From contig JARYHS010009186.1 in assembly GCA_031002005.1 (NCBI GenBank), positions 186,398,437 to 186,462,436 of the forward strand: DNA of 64,000 nucleotides. Direction: 5' to 3'. Under the pieces are notes generated by a model. It saw nothing but the letters and a program-made list of their open reading frames with translations, was not told where the DNA came from and searched no databases. The position numbers and the translations under genes are program-made. The stretch is from Vandiemenella viatica (taxonomy: Eukaryota; Arthropoda; Insecta; Orthoptera; Morabidae). Positions 38,398 to 49,815 of this stretch are shown piece by piece. The stretch's first letter is position 1, and each line of letters opens with the position of its first letter.

Positions 38398-39047
38398 TAG
38401 GGTGATTCAGGAGAAATGGTAAATATTGAAGGAGGTAATAGTATGAACAATATTAATTAAAAAAGTTCCTATAAACAAGTGTTTGATGTCCATTAGTTTT
38501 GGATATAAAGGATCTGGAATATTAGTCAAAAAATAAACCTCAGAAAATGATCAAGAGCACACAAATGACTTATTGGAGTACTCTGTTCGTAAAAAAACAC
38601 CTGTTTTGTAACAATTTAAATTAAATGTCCGAAAATCACATTCCTTGGCCACCAAGGTTGCCGCATTAGATTTTTGGATATGGGGTTGGTCGAAAAACAA
38701 AGTGTATAAAGAAAAAGTAAATACAAGAGACGAAATATTCACTCGCATTGTAAACACTACTACCCTCATAAAAGTACACTAAGAAGTGCTCAGAAGAGTT
38801 ACACGTACTGTTGCGGAGAGAGTTTCTAAGTGTATTGAAGTCAATGATAGAATTTGTTTAAATTTAATTTAATCTTTTGTAAAACAGGGGTGATTTTGCA
38901 TGGATAAAGTAGTTAAGTAAGTCATTTGGGTGCTCTTGATCATTTCCTGCGGTTTATTTTATGGCTAACATTCCGGCACCTTTTTACCCAATACTGTTCA
39001 CACTAACCCTTCCTTCAATATTTATTATTCCTCCTGAATCACCCTGT
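38398..39047 (+). mobile_element. Mariner/IS630-like transposon relic with long inverted repeats
   Basis: The left end TAGGGTGATTCAGGAGAAAT and right end (complement ACAGGGTGATTCAGGAGGAA) start inverted repeats that continue inward, imperfectly, to about 38573 on the left and 38918 on the right. The inner block is shared as 'AATGATCAAGAGCAC'. Between them the plus strand encodes scattered transposase C-terminal blocks: 'LDFWIWGWSKNKVY' (38670-38710; compare LDFFLWGxxKxxVY of this family), 'RDEIFTRIV' and 'ERVSKCIEVND' (to about 38850). Stops and frameshifts make it inactive, and the N-terminal two-thirds of the protein is missing. A TA target duplication is not certain. Confidence 0.75.
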
Positions 39048-40434
39048 ATATCTGCTATATTCCAAAGTAAGGTCAACAATTTTTTGCTGTTTTTTTACGA
39101 TTTTGGTGGCAGTGAGCGGTGAATGTGGGATTGGTTTTCTGGCACGCCGATCCATATTTTCCACTCCAGTGGCCATTACGGAAGGGGGGGGGGGGCGCTG
39201 CTGCTCGCGTTTTCCGTTAACCTCCATCGGCAAACATCGCCTCTGCCGTTACCTCCAATGATAAAAAAGGAAAAACAAATAATTTCGGTGATTTCTCCTG
39301 CAGCCTGTGAAATAAAAAAATCCGTTGTATCCGTATGCTCACGTAATGCATGTTATTTAACAAATGACAACTAAGAAATGTTTTGTTAGCGACAAAGGGT
39401 TCTCAAAAGTTTCTCGATATTTCCATCGGTACTGTAACATTTAACTAAACAGTAAATGAACTATTATTTGAAATGAGTGGTTGTCCTTCAATCTTTTGCT
39501 CAGATGTGATATCGTGTCATGTGTGGTTATAATGCAGTTTGGTGTCGGTTCTGTTTTAACTAATTCGCTTTATTTGATTTACAGTTATATACTTGTTTCA
39601 TACCACGCGGTCATACGGGGAAGAACGGTTGTTTATAAAACACAGCCTTTGCCCATCCTACTAATAAAGAGGTGTCAGTTTCTAACACAATGGTCGTGTT
39701 TAGTATTTTTAAATTATTTTTAACTAATTCAGATGTTTATTCAGATCCTTTTCCACATTCCAGTAGTAATTTTCAAGTTAAAGTAGTTTTTTGCTTTTAA
39801 TTGTTGGTACACCAGGGATATCGTCTGTGATAATGGTTGGTGCATCTTAGAAAGAATTCTCCAACCTTATATTGATACCTCATTATATATAGAAATCCTA
39901 TAGATTATTCACGAAGAATTATTATTATTATTATTTTATTTTTTGTTAATTGTCACTTTAAATTCCAAGGCACTTAACAATTTAAAAAGAACAGTCCTCC
40001 CTGATTTGATCATTTAGACAATATGATGAAAATTGCAAACAGTAAGACTAAAAGAATTGCCTCTCATGCTGAAAAAAAAACTAATTTTATGTTTACTGTC
40101 AGCTGAAACAACAACACAACACAATTAAGGGGAGAAATTGTTGGCTAGATCCAGCAGGATGAAAACCAAACTGTGATTATAAGAAATTCCTGGTTACCCT
40201 CCCGAAACGAAATGGCTTGATTATAAGCAGCAATCTATGTGTTCGACTGTTTTTCTGAAGAAATTAGTTGACTTGACACACATATATCGCACAAAGTAAA
40301 CCATCACGGAACATGCTCATGAAAACACTTTACACTTATCAGAATTTAGGATCGTCGGAAATTGTCGGAAAAAGTTTCCGGTAAAAAGAATAAATCACTG
40401 TCTTGTTCTTTCCGACTACAAGCAACTAAGGACC
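39048..40434. other. Non-coding stretch
   Basis: A G-run of 10 or more lies near 39183-39195 and an (ATT)n microsatellite at about 39917-39936. No gene recognised, although several 60-85 codon frames are open on the plus strand between 39120 and 39725. Confidence 0.4.
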
Positions 40435-40725
40435 ATGGGAAATAACATCATGCTTCCTATCCTTTACCTAATATTTTTTCATCTATCAAATTCATGGGAC
40501 ATGAAGAGAACGACAGAAGAAGATGGAGAACAGCCATGTGAAAACTACCCTACGGGCACTGATTATGATGATGTTGATCTGTCAACTGTATTCAAAATAT
40601 TTTTATTTGTTTTTGTAGTGTCTGTTGGAAACTGTAACGTTACACCACATTTGACGAGGAACAGCTCGTTTATGAACTTTTACTATATTACAACTATATT
40701 AATGTGCATGGATGTAACATTAAGG
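40435..40725 (+). CDS. Candidate exon with receptor-like TM1/TM2 texture
   Basis: An ATG at 40435 opens 97 codons ending exactly at a donor-like AAGG|GTAAGA (donor G at 40726, phase 0). The order of segments is a hydrophobic stretch at residues 6-17, an acidic, Tyr- and Cys-containing segment (DYDDVDLS, about 42-49), a strongly hydrophobic segment (about 51-62), then 'GNCNV', 'LTRNSS' and a second hydrophobic segment ending 'ILMCMDVTLR'. In class A peptide GPCRs TM1 carries GNxxV and TM2 LxxxD. Both patterns occur here 27 residues apart (28 is usual in the receptors I recall). This is suggestive and not a confirmed family match: the TM2 asparagine register is off by two. It could be a genuine exon, a decayed receptor pseudogene or chance. 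No further exon was found downstream. Confidence 0.3.
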
Positions 40726-42041
40726 GTAAGAGAAATCAGATGGGAGATCGGGCGGCAAAGAAGGCAGACATTTTGTCTCGTAAGATAGGGAGTGTTGAAC
40801 TTTGCTACCCTAAACTCCTGCCAAGGAACAGGCATAGTTAAAGCTAACCGCTGAACGCCCATGAAGCAAGGATATTAATTGTGACTCTCACATAGTAATA
40901 ATTTAAGGGTTGGTAATACCGACAGTCAAGATTAGCGTAAACAGGTAAAGATTCCGTTATAAAGCTATAAAAATTCCGCCAGGGATAAAGGACTATTTGC
41001 TGCACTATATTTGTCCATGTCTAGTTAGTGCTTCATTGCAGGAGGCAGTCATTGATTGTGAGGCGTCTGCCATTACTTTGGAAAAGTAATTCAAACTATC
41101 TATCTCTGTTATGTTGTGGATAAAAATAATATTTCATCAGTAATGCCATTTGTAGAAACTATCTGTGTTATGTTAGCTATACTACGAACGTTTAGAACAG
41201 TGGATACGTTTGGTATTAGATAAATAGTATCTTTGAAGGATAATGAGTATTGTGCACAGATAAAGTCGTGATTCATGTAAAATGGAATATTCTGTGTTCT
41301 ACAATGTACACGGGCTAGTTGTCCCCCTATGGGTGTAAAAGTGAATAAAACAAATGTTCATATGTAGCCTTGCAACCAATTTTATGAAGTACTTTTCAAG
41401 GTACGTAGGAAATTGGTGGTTAACACTCCGATGACAAACGAACTAATAGTACACATTAAGAGACTACTTGTAATAGCAGATACAATTGGCGACTCGAGAA
41501 GTAAAAAATGAAAAGAGCAAATAATAAAAAGGTTACAAAAACCACGAACTCTACGATCTATTTTCGACACATCAGCCTTTTTTCTTCAGCAAACCATAGA
41601 TGTTTTTAAGCCTTCAGTTTTATTTATAACTAGCTTGTTTATATCTTATCAGTCCAACGGTTTTTCTTGTTAGTATTGCTTACATCACTACAACACACAT
41701 TATCGTTGCATGTAATACTTTACGTTGTAACTTTATGTTAGTTACAGTAATGAAAGAAAATCAAATTTGCAATATTAATAAAAACTTCTTTTATTTAGCT
41801 GCACTGTTCTATTTAACAATTCACATTTTGGCTGTGTTAACTTATTAACCAATAAATACTATTTTACCTTTACTCCATAATCAAATAAATCTTTAGTCTC
41901 CTTGTTATCTGCATCCGATTGCAGTTCAATGTCCGTAACCTCTATGTCGCACATCCAAAGATTCTGCTTCACGACTATAATCTCTGGTTCAATAGACATT
42001 GTTTGGCTGCTTACTACGCAAAATGATTTTTTTCTATCTAT
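40726..42041. other. Non-coding stretch
   Basis: No gene or repeat recognised; short frames on both strands lack domains. Confidence 0.45.
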
Positions 42042-42966
42042 CACTAGCTCGTACCCGCGACTTGGTACGCGTGGATTAATAATTTTTTTGCCAGAATTAA
42101 ATATAGAAAGTTGCTAACGAAGGGTTGGTACCCAAACAATATCGAGTAGGAATAATATGACAGGAAAGCTATCACTATATCATTATACCGTCGAACCTGT
42201 CTCTTGAAGAGAATCAATTTCCAACATATTTCTGTCACCATTCGATAAGGTCTCAAATTTAGTGTCTACAACTGTTAATCATACTGTAAAAAATATCCTG
42301 TACCCTTCATACAGATTTCCTTATAGTATTCCATCACAACGATATAGTCATTTAGTCATAAAAACGTAACAAAAAGACAGAGACTTACTTCCGTATTTAT
42401 AATAATATTACTGTGGTTCATACTCACACACTGACTGCGAACAACACCTGAGGGATCATTATAACGTAAAAAAGTGTATACCTACAACATTGCAAGACTA
42501 CCTACAATTTGCCTCTTATTGCACCGCTAACTTTCTAATATCTACAGTTTAACATTCAATCCGAATAACCTACGGCCCAGGCCTGACTCTTACGATGAAA
42601 AACAATTTTTTTTAAATCTTAGCCTCCACGGAGATTTGAACCGGAGACCACGACGTTCGTAAGCAAGCGCTTTAACCACTAAGCTGCCAGTCCACTATAC
42701 GGAAACACGGTACGGAGACGACCATATCCAACGTGTCTGTCTATCGCCGTATTTCAAAGTTATGAGGCAAATTGTGTTATTTATACAGATAATTTTTCAA
42801 CCAAATGTAGACAGTATTATTTTTCCTTGTTTCAAAGGATAAGTGTGCAAAGTTTCATCGAGATCGGATGAAAACTGTGGATTTCTATGAAGAACAAACA
42901 AACAAACAAACAAACCAACAAACAAACAAACAAACATACATTCATCTTTATATATAAAGATATATA
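42042..42966 (+). repeat. Dispersed repeat with (CAAA)n tail
   Basis: It opens ACTAGCTCGTACCCGCGACT and closes with a 3' block: CCAAATGTAGACAGTATTAT, AAGTTTCATCGAGATCGGAT, then (CAAA)n from about 42896 to 42944 and TTTATATATAAAGATATAT. The 3' block recurs at 59.73-59.82 and 60.61-60.70 kb. The layout resembles non-autonomous insect repeats that end in short tandem repeats, but I cannot classify it. The interior holds an apparent tRNA-like segment annotated separately. No coding capacity. Confidence 0.65.
42621..42694 (-). repeat. tRNA-like segment within the dispersed repeat
   Basis: On the minus strand a good A-box-like CAGCTTAGTGGTTAA and B-box GGTTCAAATC are spaced as in a tRNA (about 73 bases overall). 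The two ends do not pair into a seven-base acceptor stem, so I read it as a SINE head or tRNA pseudogene, not as a functional tRNA. Confidence 0.5.
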
Positions 42967-44119
42967 TAATAATATTTTTATCCTTGCCGGATCTGTGTTA
43001 AAAATATGTAAATTTTTCAGTTTTCATATACTATAAAATCCATTATTAGTCCATTGTTATGATTCACTTGTTAATATTTAAAACAAACAGCGTTCCGATG
43101 ACATTTATCATTGAAAATAAACAAATTCCGGCCAACACGAACCCATATACGCGTTGTCTGCAAGCACGAACGAATTACCGAACCCCAACGTCTATCTCTG
43201 CATTTATTTTACACATTTGTTGACTCTTGTAACAATTAAATTTAAGCTGTCAGAGAAATTTTACATCCACCGATTTAGTGTCTGAATTGGCACCTAACTG
43301 GAGGTAAAAACGTGATTTTTCGTGTGGTTGGCACGGGATTGATTTTTGGAAGCCCTCTACGCCGTCCCTAACAGTAATTCGCCAGCATTGTCCCTTTGTG
43401 AACAACTGTCGATGCAGGCGCAGGCTGTGCGATTATCAGGCACTCCAGTGTCACAGCCAATGGACTTCTCTTTAAATAAAGCCAACCACCCACCGCCTAT
43501 CTCCCTCGCTTCCTTTCTTCTTCTTTTTTTCGTTCTAATGAAGGGCACTTCCCCTGAACAATACGGTGACGTTATTACGACACAATTTAACAGTTTATGA
43601 AAGGATTCCCGGTCCGATTGTTCTGCCGTGAAATGGTGACAAAAGAACCGCTGCGGCAAACCAGCCACAGCTATCTATCCCGTAGGAGACCCCGGTCACA
43701 ACCAGTCAGTGACGTGTTAGAATGGGGACGCAGAGATCATTAAGCTATTATGAATATGGTCTTCAGTGTTGATATATGTTTGATACTCGCATACGTGGCG
43801 CACTTTGAATGGTTACAGATATAGGAAGACCAGTTTTTTCCCCCCTCGATGTGTGTGTTGATGCATGTGTCTAGAGAATTGTGGTTAAGCTTAAAGCGTT
43901 GTTTGTGTTATGTATGTAAAATGAAGGGAGAGAGTGAAACCGGTTCCGAATATCCCATAAGACACAAAATTTAATGTACCCATCTGACAGAGAGAGAGAG
44001 ACAGAGAGGGAGAGAGAGAAAAATACTAACGATAATTTCAGCTTCCCTTCTTGTGTACGTAAGTCGGAGACGCTTGGAATTTAACCCAGCAGTTTGGTAC
44101 GTCATCAGGTGATTGCGAA
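42967..44119. other. Non-coding stretch with a balanced island and (GA)n
   Basis: A GC-balanced island at 43330-43700 contains 'CATTGTCCCTTTGTG' (two Sox-like words) near 43388. It has open frames on both strands (84 and 103 codons) with no domain. A (GA)n microsatellite lies at about 43989-44020. No gene is called. Confidence 0.35.
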
Positions 44120-44255
44120 TCATGTAGCATCATCTCTCATAACCTGCTGGTTAAGTCCCGATGATGAAAATTTCTCCACCACTGGGGTTCAAACCAAGTA
44201 ACCGAGTGACAGACGCCGTACATGATTCTTGTGACGCTACAGCGCTATTAGGTGA
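44120..44255 (-). repeat. tRNA-like SINE fragment (third family)
   Basis: On the minus strand there is a B-box GGTTTGAACCCC (44184-44195) with an A-box-like TAGCGTCACAAG about 45 bases earlier. It is followed by a non-tRNA body ('TTTTCATCATCGGGAC', 'AACCAGCAGG'). It is unlike SINE-1 or SINE-2, and I see no second copy in this window. Confidence 0.4.
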
Positions 44256-44261
44256 CGTAGC

Positions 44262-44430
44262 AGTTCAGATGTCTGGTAACAGAAAAAGTCCCGGTTTTAA
44301 TCCCAATCGTTAACACATTCTCACATTCTTCACCTCTGGCAAAGTTTGCATCGTAATGTAAAGTGCACCACAACGCTCTCGGTTAGTATCTGAATTCGTT
44401 GAAACTGATCCCGACTCACGGTAGCAATGG
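44262..44430 (+). repeat. SINE-2 copy, partial
   Basis: A decayed head (GCAGTTCAGATG; CCGGTTTTAATCCC near 44291) is followed by 'CTTCACCTCTGGCAAAG' at about 44328 and 'AATTCGTTGAAACTGATCCC', corresponding to the SINE-2 body. The order matches the copies at 20.5 and 32.5 kb. Confidence 0.6.
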
Positions 44431-47400
44431 GTTTCCAAAGGGTGGTTTCAAATGTTCTGAAATCTGGGGGGCCAGATTGGAGAATGAAAGCGTATACTCC
44501 AGAACTTCAGGGCCGAGCGTAACAGTTCACCTAGCGGACTACGTTGATCAACGCGAATAGGAGAACAACTTCAGCCACCAATGAACTGCCAGTGGGACAT
44601 ATGTTGAAGGAATATGCTAGAAAATAACAGAGAGAATAAACTGTTTGTCTTTTTTTTTGGACTGAATTGGAAGATGTTCTGCAAAAAAAAAAAAAAAAAA
44701 AAAAAAAAAACGAGGCCACCGCCATCACTGGTGGCAAAGCAAAGCCTCGAGAGATCATAAAGAGTGTGATGTTCGAATCCAATCGGAAAAAAACGCAGCA
44801 AAACTAGTACGAGCAGACGGTAAAGTTCGGGCAACTTACAGCTGCCGTGAAAAATAGAGCGATCCTCCCAGTACTTCGATCGACCGGTTTGATGTTCTGC
44901 TATAAACGTGACTCGTTTACGTTCACTCGTTTAACACCTATCAACAACGGATGACCGATGATGGCTAGAAAAACACTGTTGGATCACCACGATTTTTTGT
45001 TTTTGTTTTGGAAGAATTCCAAATTTTGTGACTGGGCCAAAGAAAACAGTATTTTGTTTCAACTATTTTTTAGATAAATTACAATGCAAGAGTGACACCG
45101 TACTTCCAGCAATCTAATGTAGTTACCTTCATAACTAATCGATAATTATAGAAACAATGACTGTTTATCACATTTTTCCTTTTAGCTGTGGTATTTCAGT
45201 AGCTTTTCTAAAAATACACGTCCATGTTCCAGATATTCCTTTCTAAATTGTAATTAAGACTATTCAGCAATGAAATGTGTATAGTAGCTAACGACACATT
45301 AATGTTCCCGAACAGAATTTCATACTCCAACACATAATCACTAAAAACGGAACTATGCAGGTAGTGTAATCTGTTTTATTTCTGAATGTAGTAGTCATTA
45401 ATGTGTACAGTATACAATATACAAAAAGTTACTTATTTTAAAATTGGCAGATTTAATTAAAATTTCATTTCTAATCTACCCTCTCCGAGACCAATCAGTG
45501 AAAGGATCTAGAATGAGAAAATCTGAAGAAATACAAGATACGAACACAGCTTCCACAGTGTGGCAGAATTGTATTAACAAATACTCCAAGGCCACCAAAA
45601 CCGTAACATCCTACAGGAAACATGCTGTATGTGCTACAGTCCAATAGCAGGGTTATCCAGTTTGGTTAACCTTAATTGCAAGTGCCTATCACGAGTATTA
45701 TGTCTCATATTTTAAAGAAACATTTTTGGAATAGACAATGGAAATGTTGATAATGATATTATGTGTAGCACTACGTCCGTAACTTTTTCAAACAACTATC
45801 GGTGTGCAGCAGAATAACTGTTGGCATCCCGCCTGTGTAACAGTATATCAATAACCATGCAATCTTAGAGGTTGAAAGCGCACTACAGTTTAAAGCAGAA
45901 TATCAGTGGATGGTTAAGGGGGATACGAAAATTCCAGCTGGTTGTAATTCAAACGCTACGAGCCTTTGGCTCTTTGCGAGAAACAATGTGCCGACACACG
46001 ACCACGCATGTATAATGAAATGAAAGCTATGAACAGAGGTTCAAAATAGACTTCGTCTAATTTCATGCGTCACGCGATTACGATTCAAGTTGCAGTTCGG
46101 GCATAACCAATTGACCCTCTCCCTCCCGCAGCACTGAAGAAATGCAATCGACTTAGAAATTCTAAAATAAGATTTGTGATAGTTTTAAAATGAGTTACAC
46201 TATTATTTTTTTAATTTAAATTTTATTACTTAATACAGTTCCCATCTATTTCGCAATAATGCCACATTTTGTTTTAAATACTTCTTTCTTTGTTTTACTT
46301 TCGTCTAATTAAAAATTAAATAAAGTATTTTAGAAACTAAAAGATTAAGCTCATTAACTAATAATCATTGTAATTTTTTTTCTCATAATGTGATGAACTG
46401 ATCAACATGAATCTACCAAACATCAGATTTCAAAACCGGTGTAATGTACTGCTTAATTCGTGCAGTTAAAAGACTTTAAGAACATCTGCAGTTTTTATAC
46501 GAATCAATGCAGAGAATTACTGGCAAATGTTCATCAAGAATCATAAATTTGACTAAATACAACACTATCAATCAAAATGAGCAATAATTTAACTATCCCA
46601 TACATATGTTGCTAAGATTACTTTAGAACGCATTTTCATTCTATTCTAAAACACAGTTTTGTTCAACCTAACAGCATTAAATACCCGAAAAGAATTGTTA
46701 ATTAAAACTTTTAGTAAGAAATGACACACATATTTCAGCTTTCATACAAGTGAATGAAACAAAATACTAAAGATTACAATTTATTCAATTACAAGAAATA
46801 CAAGCGAAATATCTCAATTCCAATGAACATGCAAGTAGTTACCTCGTTTCTTAAATTCCAAAGTAGCAACAATCTTTTCATGCACAAAATCTGAGTATAA
46901 GCTGACACATTCGAAATTTCATAAATATTGTATAACTATACCTTTGTATCACGAACAAGCAAACCAGAAACGGCGTTTAGTTTTGACAGGAAAGTTCAAA
47001 GCCATTGTGTTGAAAATATCAAAATTGGTTAAAGTGGGTCATAAAATTTGAAAGTCTCTCGAAGGCTCGATATGAATATTGTGTACCTTGTACTAACATT
47101 GCTACTTTTTAGCGCCAACTAGTGTCAGTTTCTTTGAAAATTTATTGAGTTGAATACGGTTTTACTCGAAAAATGTACAAAAATACTAACAAATAGATTT
47201 AAAATTAATTTCGCTATAAATAGTAGCTGTAATTAACTTAATAACTGAAATAAAGCGTTTTTATACAACCACATATTGAAAAATTTCTGTAGTAACAAAA
47301 CGGTCTTCCAATAAACACAAAGACGAATTTAAAGTGAAATAAACAATGACTACGAGGAACTCTCAAAATATTATTATTTACTACGTCCACTGAGCAATTC

Positions 47401-47454
47401 ATATTTTGTTGCAAGTGTTCGTGGAATCTCGACTGAGGTGAAAGCAATGCCACC
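44431..47454. other. Non-coding stretch with a 28-base A-run
   Basis: The A-run spans 44683-44710; no element ending in it could be defined. No gene recognised. A 67-codon plus-strand frame at 45444-45647 has no domain. Confidence 0.45.
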
Positions 47455-47580
47455 TAGCGTGAAGTGAAAGCAGAGCTCCCGCGGCTGATTCATTAGACCT
47501 AATTGCGGCAGATGAATAAACTAGTCACCCCGCGCCGAGCCCCAGGGACGGCCATGAAGTAAAATGTGTCTAGCTGCCTC
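47455..47580. promoter_or_regulatory. GC-rich island with homeodomain-type sites
   Basis: A short GC-rich, CpG-containing island with 'TGATTCATTAGACC' and 'CTAATTGCGG' near 47486-47508. The texture resembles the island at 36.2 kb. Regulatory function is inferred from composition only. Confidence 0.25.
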
Positions 47581-48119
47581 CTCACACACACTATATCGCT
47601 CTACACAGACTTGCAATATCGGAAGACACGTTTAATTTCCACTGGTATTATCACTTAGCAATAGTTAAATGTTAGATCTAATGGCAGTAAACGTCATGGT
47701 CAGTCTATATAAATTACGCTCCAAATATTGGTTTGATAGTAATCTAGTATCGAACTAATATTTTTGGCGTAGATTAAAATAGATTTGTTCGCTTGGATAT
47801 GATAATAGTCTAGGAGAAATGGAACAGGACACATAATTCTTAACAATCCAATAGTATTACAACGTACAGTTAAATTACGTTCGATTAGTGTTATCATTCT
47901 GCAGTGTTAACGAGAAATACATAATATCCAGTTAGTTTACTATGAAGGAATTTAATTTCCAAAGACTGTAGTTTATTAGTGCTCTGTACACGCTTCAATA
48001 AAAAAAAAGTATTGGTCACCATATCAGTCATATTTATCAACATTTTACTTTCCTCTTTCCTACCATAAAGCTTAATTACTTTTTAGTTCTTTTAAGGTAC
48101 CAAAATCCAACAAGAAAAT

Positions 48120-48420
48120 TGTATCAAAGTGTACAATGGTTATGGAGCAAACATTCTTTCAGTTTGGATATAAAACATTCAGGTTTCTGCATATAACTTT
48201 TCATTTCCTTCGGTAGCACATTGAATAAAGTAGGTTCAGAAAATGTTATCCTCTTCTGTACAATTGACAGTGACTTGTAATTTTTGTGAATATTATTTTT
48301 ATAGATATTAGTGCAGCTACGCAAGTGAATATTGAGAATTAGGTGTTCCTGATATTAGGCTGAAAAATACAGCAGGGAGTACCCATATTGTTCTGATACT
48401 GTGCGTATACTTAGATTTCT
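48120..48420 (-). pseudogene. LINE ORF2 C-terminal relic, minus strand
   Basis: A 66-codon minus-strand frame (48324 to 48124) reads 'NNIHKNYKSLSIVQKR' and 'LFNVLPKEMKS', then 'FISKLKECLLHN'. In many insect LINE proteins the extreme C-terminus has exactly this order: a basic segment, a 'YxGxxLFNxLPxxIK' block, then 'FKxxLKxFLLxxxFYS'. Upstream on the minus strand, to about 48420, the frame is broken but keeps similar texture. It is a 5'-truncated dead copy. Confidence 0.6.
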
Positions 48421-49099
48421 AAACAGACATTTACATGATGTATGTGAGCTCATTCTGCAAGTAATTCTGATTTCACGTTTTGTGACTTTAATACCGTCTG
48501 CGCTTATAAAGAGTTTCCTCTTAAGAAGATGTCATACTTGAGAAGGGAGTGCAAATATGAAAAATATACCAATTTACTTTACAATTCTACACCTACGTAT
48601 GATTAATAACAAGTGGATACTTTCGTGGAATATTTCCTGGAGGTATGATATTATGAAAAAAAATTAAATGGTTGGGAAACCTGACGTTCTTGAAAACCGC
48701 ACACACTCCTACATTTCTCCTTCATAAGTAAGCGCAATTGTCCGGAGAGCGAAATTAAAATCTCTTTCGTAAAATGTGGAAATGGGAAGTGGTTAAGAGC
48801 AACCACGCACACTTTATTACTCAGAATATTTTTTTTAAGTAACGAAACTGTACTTGAAGCAAAAGACAAGTTCTGTAGTATAATTAATCTTATGTAAACT
48901 TATTCTTGTGAATATGAACATAAACTCAAAGTGTAAGTATAACATAGAAGCAAAGCGAATATTTACATATATCTACAAATAATATTTTTTTTAAAAAGTA
49001 ACTTTGCTTAAAGCTACCGTCCTAAAAACACCTATTAAATCCATCTGATTACTAATAATTTTATTGATGTGGTTTTTTATTTCATTAAATTTGAATCAC
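48421..49099. other. Non-coding stretch between two LINE relics
   Basis: No recognisable coding blocks; possibly decayed LINE sequence of the same insertion. Confidence 0.35.
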
Positions 49100-49815
49100 C
49101 CCAAGGCAATGAAAACATTATCCTTCACCGCTGCTGCAATTTCTATTCGTTTCAAAATCCTCATTTTGTTTCCATTTATAATTATCCTGACTTCCTTTCT
49201 AACGATTCTGTGCACAACGTTGGGCAGTTTCTTTAATTCTACAAAGAGCACATTAAGTGATGGGTATTCGTTTTTCACGAGCCTTTATCCTTTAGCCCAC
49301 ACCATTTTTTCCTTCCTCTAGCTTTTAATTCTTTTCTTCTCCTCCGTTTTTGTAGCGGCTACAGACTCTCTTTTAGTCGTGTTCCGAATTTATTGAAAAA
49401 TACTCCTTCCATCGTTTTAATAGCCTTCCTTTTTCTCCCTTGCCATTGAAGAATATATTGTTTCTTCACTAACACTTCTTTCTACATAAAGTCTGTCTAT
49501 TCGTTCGTTCCAAAATTTCCTTCTTTTATTAGTCAACTTTACAAAAGAGATCTCCACCCTTATTCCGTAACCAATCCTTCCTTGTATTTTCTGTAGATGC
49601 TTTTAATATTTTAATTTCTGCGGAACGAGCTAAAAGAAATCCGCGTTTCCATACGCTATTTCTGTGATCCGAATCCACGTCGACATCTTCCCTCGTTTCT
49701 AATAGCTCTTCTGCTTTTGTTGTGTCAACTTGGATCTATGCAGGGTACATCAATATAGACCTTATTGTGGCTTTATATATTCTTACATTACTCTCGACTG
49801 TCATATTTTTATTGT
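49100..49815 (-). pseudogene. LINE reverse-transcriptase C-terminal relic, minus strand
   Basis: Minus-strand reading from 49815 gives 'NVRIYKATIRSILMYPA' followed by 'QVDTTKAEELLETRED', the order of the 'KxxIYKTxIRPxxxYGxE' and 'ETRADTxKTxRLLxxTEM' blocks in insect LINE proteins. Later parts (49100-49330) are open but I cannot align them. Frameshifts and stops break the copy. It is distinct in sequence from the plus-strand relics at 7.2 and 11.4 kb. Confidence 0.6.

Noticed and set aside
42621..42694. Functional tRNA gene
   Set aside because: A- and B-boxes are present but no acceptor stem or plausible anticodon arm could be folded; it sits inside a repeat.
42896..42944. (CAAA)n as a telomere-like or CRISPR-like array
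   Set aside because: It is a simple four-base microsatellite tail of a dispersed repeat, with no spacers.
43357..43668. 103-codon minus-strand frame opposite an 84-codon plus-strand frame
   Set aside because: No domain, no donor or acceptor at sensible positions; composition explains the openness.
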